Shown here piece by piece: positions 12,967 through 15,215 of a DNA stretch of 15,215 nucleotides; position 1 is the stretch's first letter; the number at the start of each line of letters is the position of its first letter. The notes under the pieces were generated by a model that saw only the letters and a program-made list of their open reading frames with translations, did not search any database and was not told the origin of the DNA. The stretch spans positions 1-15,215 of the forward strand of contig CAMDZX010000030.1 of NCBI GenBank assembly GCA_945910925.1. Reading direction: 5' to 3'. Both the position numbers and the translations under genes were made by a program. This DNA comes from an uncultured bacterium. GTDB lineage: Bacteria > Cyanobacteriota > Vampirovibrionia > Gastranaerophilales > Gastranaerophilaceae.

Positions 12967-13713
12967 ATGGTAGAATTGAACCCTGTATTATTACAAGCTT
13001 CGGCAATGGAAAGTACAAAACCCGCAGAAACAACAAAAACTAATCCGCACAATTTGGTAAATGTAGAAACTGCAAAAGAAGTTGGAGAGATTTCTAAAAA
13101 AGAAATAGGTTCAATGCCTTATAGAGTTGCAACTGCAGGATATTCTGCACCGCCCGAAGGATACGAAGAACCGACAAAGAAATTCTTAAAAGCTTTTGAT
13201 AATGAATTAGGGACACGTAGCACTGCTTTTGTAACCAGTCCGACTGCTGATAAAGGAAGTATTGATGCAATAACATCTGAAATCTCCGGATTACAAAAAG
13301 GTAAAGTATTCTACACGACCGCAAATGACTACGTAGAATATATCAATCCGAAGAAATTCCCTGACACAATAAATACTGCTGCATATGAAAAGCTTCCTAA
13401 ATATGTTCTGCCAAGCGCTGCCGAGTATTCAAAAGCAACGGCAGAAGCGTCAAATGTATTTGTAGCAACAGGCGGACGTAATGCAACAGTAAGTGATTTT
13501 GTAAATGGAATAAATAAAGGCAATAAAGCTATAATTCTTGATAATGCCGCTGTTCAAACTCCGGCATGGGGTGAAGCAAAAGGTAGAGTTGAAAATGCCT
13601 CTAAGTATTTGACTGAACAACTTGAAGCATTTACAAGCGGGAAAAAACTACCACATCCTGAATTAAAAAATGAAGGATTTACTCTTGAATTTCTGGCAAA
13701 AAATTATTCTTAA
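12967..13713 (+). CDS. Unrecognised 248-aa protein, possibly of LOG/DprA-like nucleotide-binding fold
   Basis: 248 aa, no firm family. The first 45 or so residues are polar and probably disordered (ESTKPAETTKTNPHN), with no signal peptide. The later part alternates beta and helix: GKVFYTTANDYVEYI (112-126), then SNVFVATGGRNATVSDFV (162-179) and KAIILDNAA (187-195). A glycine turn after a hydrophobic strand, a helix, then another strand resembles LOG/SLOG proteins, but this is a weak resemblance. The ATG at 12967 follows AAAGGA at 8 nt; the frame open from 12910 lies within the inverted repeat arm. The stop is suspicious: an A6 run (13698-13703) sits just before it, and removing one A extends the protein to 13747 with a good helical tail (LKAAKDAAKFVR). 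It stands alone between a strong control region and a bidirectional terminator. Confidence 0.72.
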   Translation: MVELNPVLLQASAMESTKPAETTKTNPHNLVNVETAKEVGEISKKEIGSMPYRVATAGYSAPPEGYEEPTKKFLKAFDNELGTRSTAFVTSPTADKGSIDAITSEISGLQKGKVFYTTANDYVEYINPKKFPDTINTAAYEKLPKYVLPSAAEYSKATAEASNVFVATGGRNATVSDFVNGINKGNKAIILDNAAVQTPAWGEAKGRVENASKYLTEQLEAFTSGKKLPHPELKNEGFTLEFLAKNYS

Positions 13714-13769
13714 AGCAGCAAAAGATGCCGCAAAATTCGTAAGATAAAACATGATTTAAAAAGCTGATA

Positions 13770-13816
13770 AAAAACCACATGCCAACAACATTTCATCAGG
13801 CATGTGGTTTTATTTT
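13770..13816. terminator. Bidirectional terminator between convergent genes
   Basis: AAAACCACATGCC (13770-13782), a 15-nt loop and GGCATGTGGTTTT (13798-13810) form a 13-bp perfect stem. T-rich sequence follows on the plus strand (TTTTATTTTA), and an A-run precedes it, giving T residues after the stem on the minus strand. It serves both the 248-aa gene and the leftward acetate-CoA ligase gene. Confidence 0.85.
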
Positions 13817-13834
13817 ATCTGATTAAATTGTCAA

Positions 13835-15215
13835 TTAATGACAACAAGAACAACATCCGCCACAACATTCGGCAAGTGTTTCTTTTGCTTCTTCCAAACG
13901 TACTTTAATACGTCCGTCAACCGCAATACCTTCACCTGTTTTTTCTGAAATCAACAACGGATTGATATCCAGTTCATCAATGAATTTGAAGTCAGAAACC
14001 AATTGAGATAATCTCAACAGAGTTTCTTCGATTTGGTTCATTTGAGCAGGAGTTGTACCTCTTGCACCTTCAAGTAGCTTGTATGCTTTAACTGATTTAA
14101 TCATTTCTTTAGCATCAATATCAGTAAGAGGTGCAATTCTGAATGTTACGTCCTTCATAACTTCAATAAATACACCGCCTAAACCAAACATCATCATCGG
14201 ACCGTATTGAGGGTCTGTTGCAATACCGCAAACCATTTCACGGTTACCTTTAACCATTTCTTGAATAATTACACCTTCAAGACCGTCGAGAAGTCCTCTT
14301 TCTTCCAATTTAGAAATAAGGTCTTTGTATTCGGCTCTTAATTGTTCTTCCGATTGAATATTAACTCTTACACCACCAACATCTGTTTTGTGAGATGTAG
14401 TTTTTGAAGTCATCTTCATAACAACAGGATAGCCGATAGAATTTCCGATAGCGATTGCTTCTTCTTCATTTGTTGCAAATCCTGATTTACAAACTCTGAT
14501 ACCGTATGCATCAAGGACATCAATAGATTCACGTGTCGTTAATTGAGCTCTGCCTTCTGCTAATGAACCTTTGATGATTTCAGCAGCTCTTGTTTTGTCA
14601 ACGTCAAATCTCTTGATTTCGCCTTCAGGTCTTTCCATCCATAATCTTTGTTGATTCAATCTGTTCAAACCGTCAGCAGCTTCTTCAGCGTACATAAAGA
14701 ACGGCATATTGACATCCATATCTGATAATGTAGAGAAGAATTCACTCTTAGTCATAAATACACCGATTACAGGTTTTTGCGGATTTTTAGCCTTGATTTC
14801 CATTAACGCTTTTGCAACATCAATATCTTTCAAGCCTAAGAATGGAAGATAGATTGTAATAATCATATCAACATTTTCGTCAGCAATAACTGTTTCAAGT
14901 GTTTGTTTGTAGTGTTCGATAGGTGCAGATGCAATCATATCAATAGGGTTTTTAACTGATGCAGCTGATGGCAAGAAGCTTCTGAGTTTTTCTTTTGTTT
15001 CTTCGGTAATCTTAGCCATTTCCATACCGTATTCACAAACAGCATCGGTTGCCATAATACCGGGACCGCCTGAGTTTGTAATAATTGCAACTCTGTTTCC
15101 TTTCGGAATAGGACAGTTAGCAAAAACTTTTGCGGTTGCAAATAAGTTTTTCAATGAATATTCTCTGATAACGCCTGATTGATTTAATAAAGCATTAGCA
15201 GCTTTATCAGCACCT
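13835..15215 (-). CDS. Acetate-CoA ligase (ADP-forming), C-terminal part, cut by window edge
   Basis: 459 residues are visible and the frame is still open at the window edge (GADKAANALLNQSGVIREYS precedes the in-frame TTG at 15154), so the start lies beyond 15215. This enzyme type turns acetyl-CoA, ADP and phosphate into acetate, CoA and ATP in fermentation. Visible parts: a succinyl-CoA-ligase-like domain with ITNSGGPGIMATDA (visible residues about 45-58), then an ATP-grasp domain with GYPVVMKMTSKTTSHKTDVGG (split over 261-281), QYGPMMMFGLGG near 336-347 and DELDINPLL near 413-421. The N-terminal CoA-binding domain would be upstream. The C-terminus is odd: it ends AECCGGCCSCCH, six cysteines and a final His, beyond the usual fold end. 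A protein acetyltransferase of the same architecture is less likely because no GNAT domain is attached at this end. Confidence 0.92.
   Translation of the reverse strand, partial: GADKAANALLNQSGVIREYSLKNLFATAKVFANCPIPKGNRVAIITNSGGPGIMATDAVCEYGMEMAKITEETKEKLRSFLPSAASVKNPIDMIASAPIEHYKQTLETVIADENVDMIITIYLPFLGLKDIDVAKALMEIKAKNPQKPVIGVFMTKSEFFSTLSDMDVNMPFFMYAEEAADGLNRLNQQRLWMERPEGEIKRFDVDKTRAAEIIKGSLAEGRAQLTTRESIDVLDAYGIRVCKSGFATNEEEAIAIGNSIGYPVVMKMTSKTTSHKTDVGGVRVNIQSEEQLRAEYKDLISKLEERGLLDGLEGVIIQEMVKGNREMVCGIATDPQYGPMMMFGLGGVFIEVMKDVTFRIAPLTDIDAKEMIKSVKAYKLLEGARGTTPAQMNQIEETLLRLSQLVSDFKFIDELDINPLLISEKTGEGIAVDGRIKVRLEEAKETLAECCGGCCSCCH

Noticed and set aside
15154..15215. TTG at 15154 as the start of the acetate-CoA ligase
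   Set aside because: The frame continues to the window edge with family-like sequence (ALLNQSGVIREYS), so the gene is truncated by the window rather than starting here.

Overview
The window is an AT-rich bacterial chromosome segment packed with housekeeping genes. It uses standard stop codons (mostly TAA), good Shine-Dalgarno sites and occasional TTG starts. A secreted cell-wall amidase with cyanobacterial-style AMIN regions, an ADP-forming acetate-CoA ligase of fermenters, a class-1 RF2 gene and many small unrecognised genes together suggest an uncultured gut-type lineage such as Vampirovibrionia/Gastranaerophilales (non-photosynthetic relatives of Cyanobacteria). This placement is inference; a low-GC Firmicute is the main alternative.

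Left part, minus strand (1-5692): two transcription units. One is pgi, a small exported protein and trxB, with coupled or nearly touching genes and a promoter in front of pgi. Upstream of it an AMIN/Amidase_3 peptidoglycan amidase overlaps murI (glutamate racemase), so cell-wall cleavage and D-glutamate supply share a message. At 5693-5779 two divergent promoters overlap and set off the rightward operon.

Centre, plus strand (5780-9796): one six-gene operon holding a 117-aa protein with an internal RRWYD repeat, cdd, a 74-aa zinc-ribbon-like protein, pgpH (membrane HD phosphodiesterase), ybeY and dgkA, with gaps of at most 16 bp or overlaps throughout. A roughly 280-bp convergent spacer follows, with two rightward terminators and an unexplained 12-bp hairpin. 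After it comes leftward prfB with an intact programmed +1 frameshift site, preceded by a 63-aa gene.

Right part (11367-15215): accessory-looking DNA. It holds a 77-aa low-complexity gene with a 32-bp palindromic terminator, a HEPN/MNT (HepT-MntA type) toxin-antitoxin pair, and then a 305-bp non-coding stretch. That stretch contains an 18-bp palindrome and a perfect 28-bp inverted repeat enclosing 102 bp. It lies in front of an unrecognised 248-aa gene whose ribosome binding site is buried in a hairpin and whose 3' end looks frameshifted at an A6 run. The window closes with the 3' part of a leftward acetate-CoA ligase gene carrying an odd Cys-rich tail.

The most interesting signal is the 12705-12962 control region. 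The 28-bp inverted repeat could be a phase-variable (invertible) promoter, a MITE-like element or a paired operator. Its half-sites (TGTAACA/TGTTACA) recur in other intergenic regions of the window.
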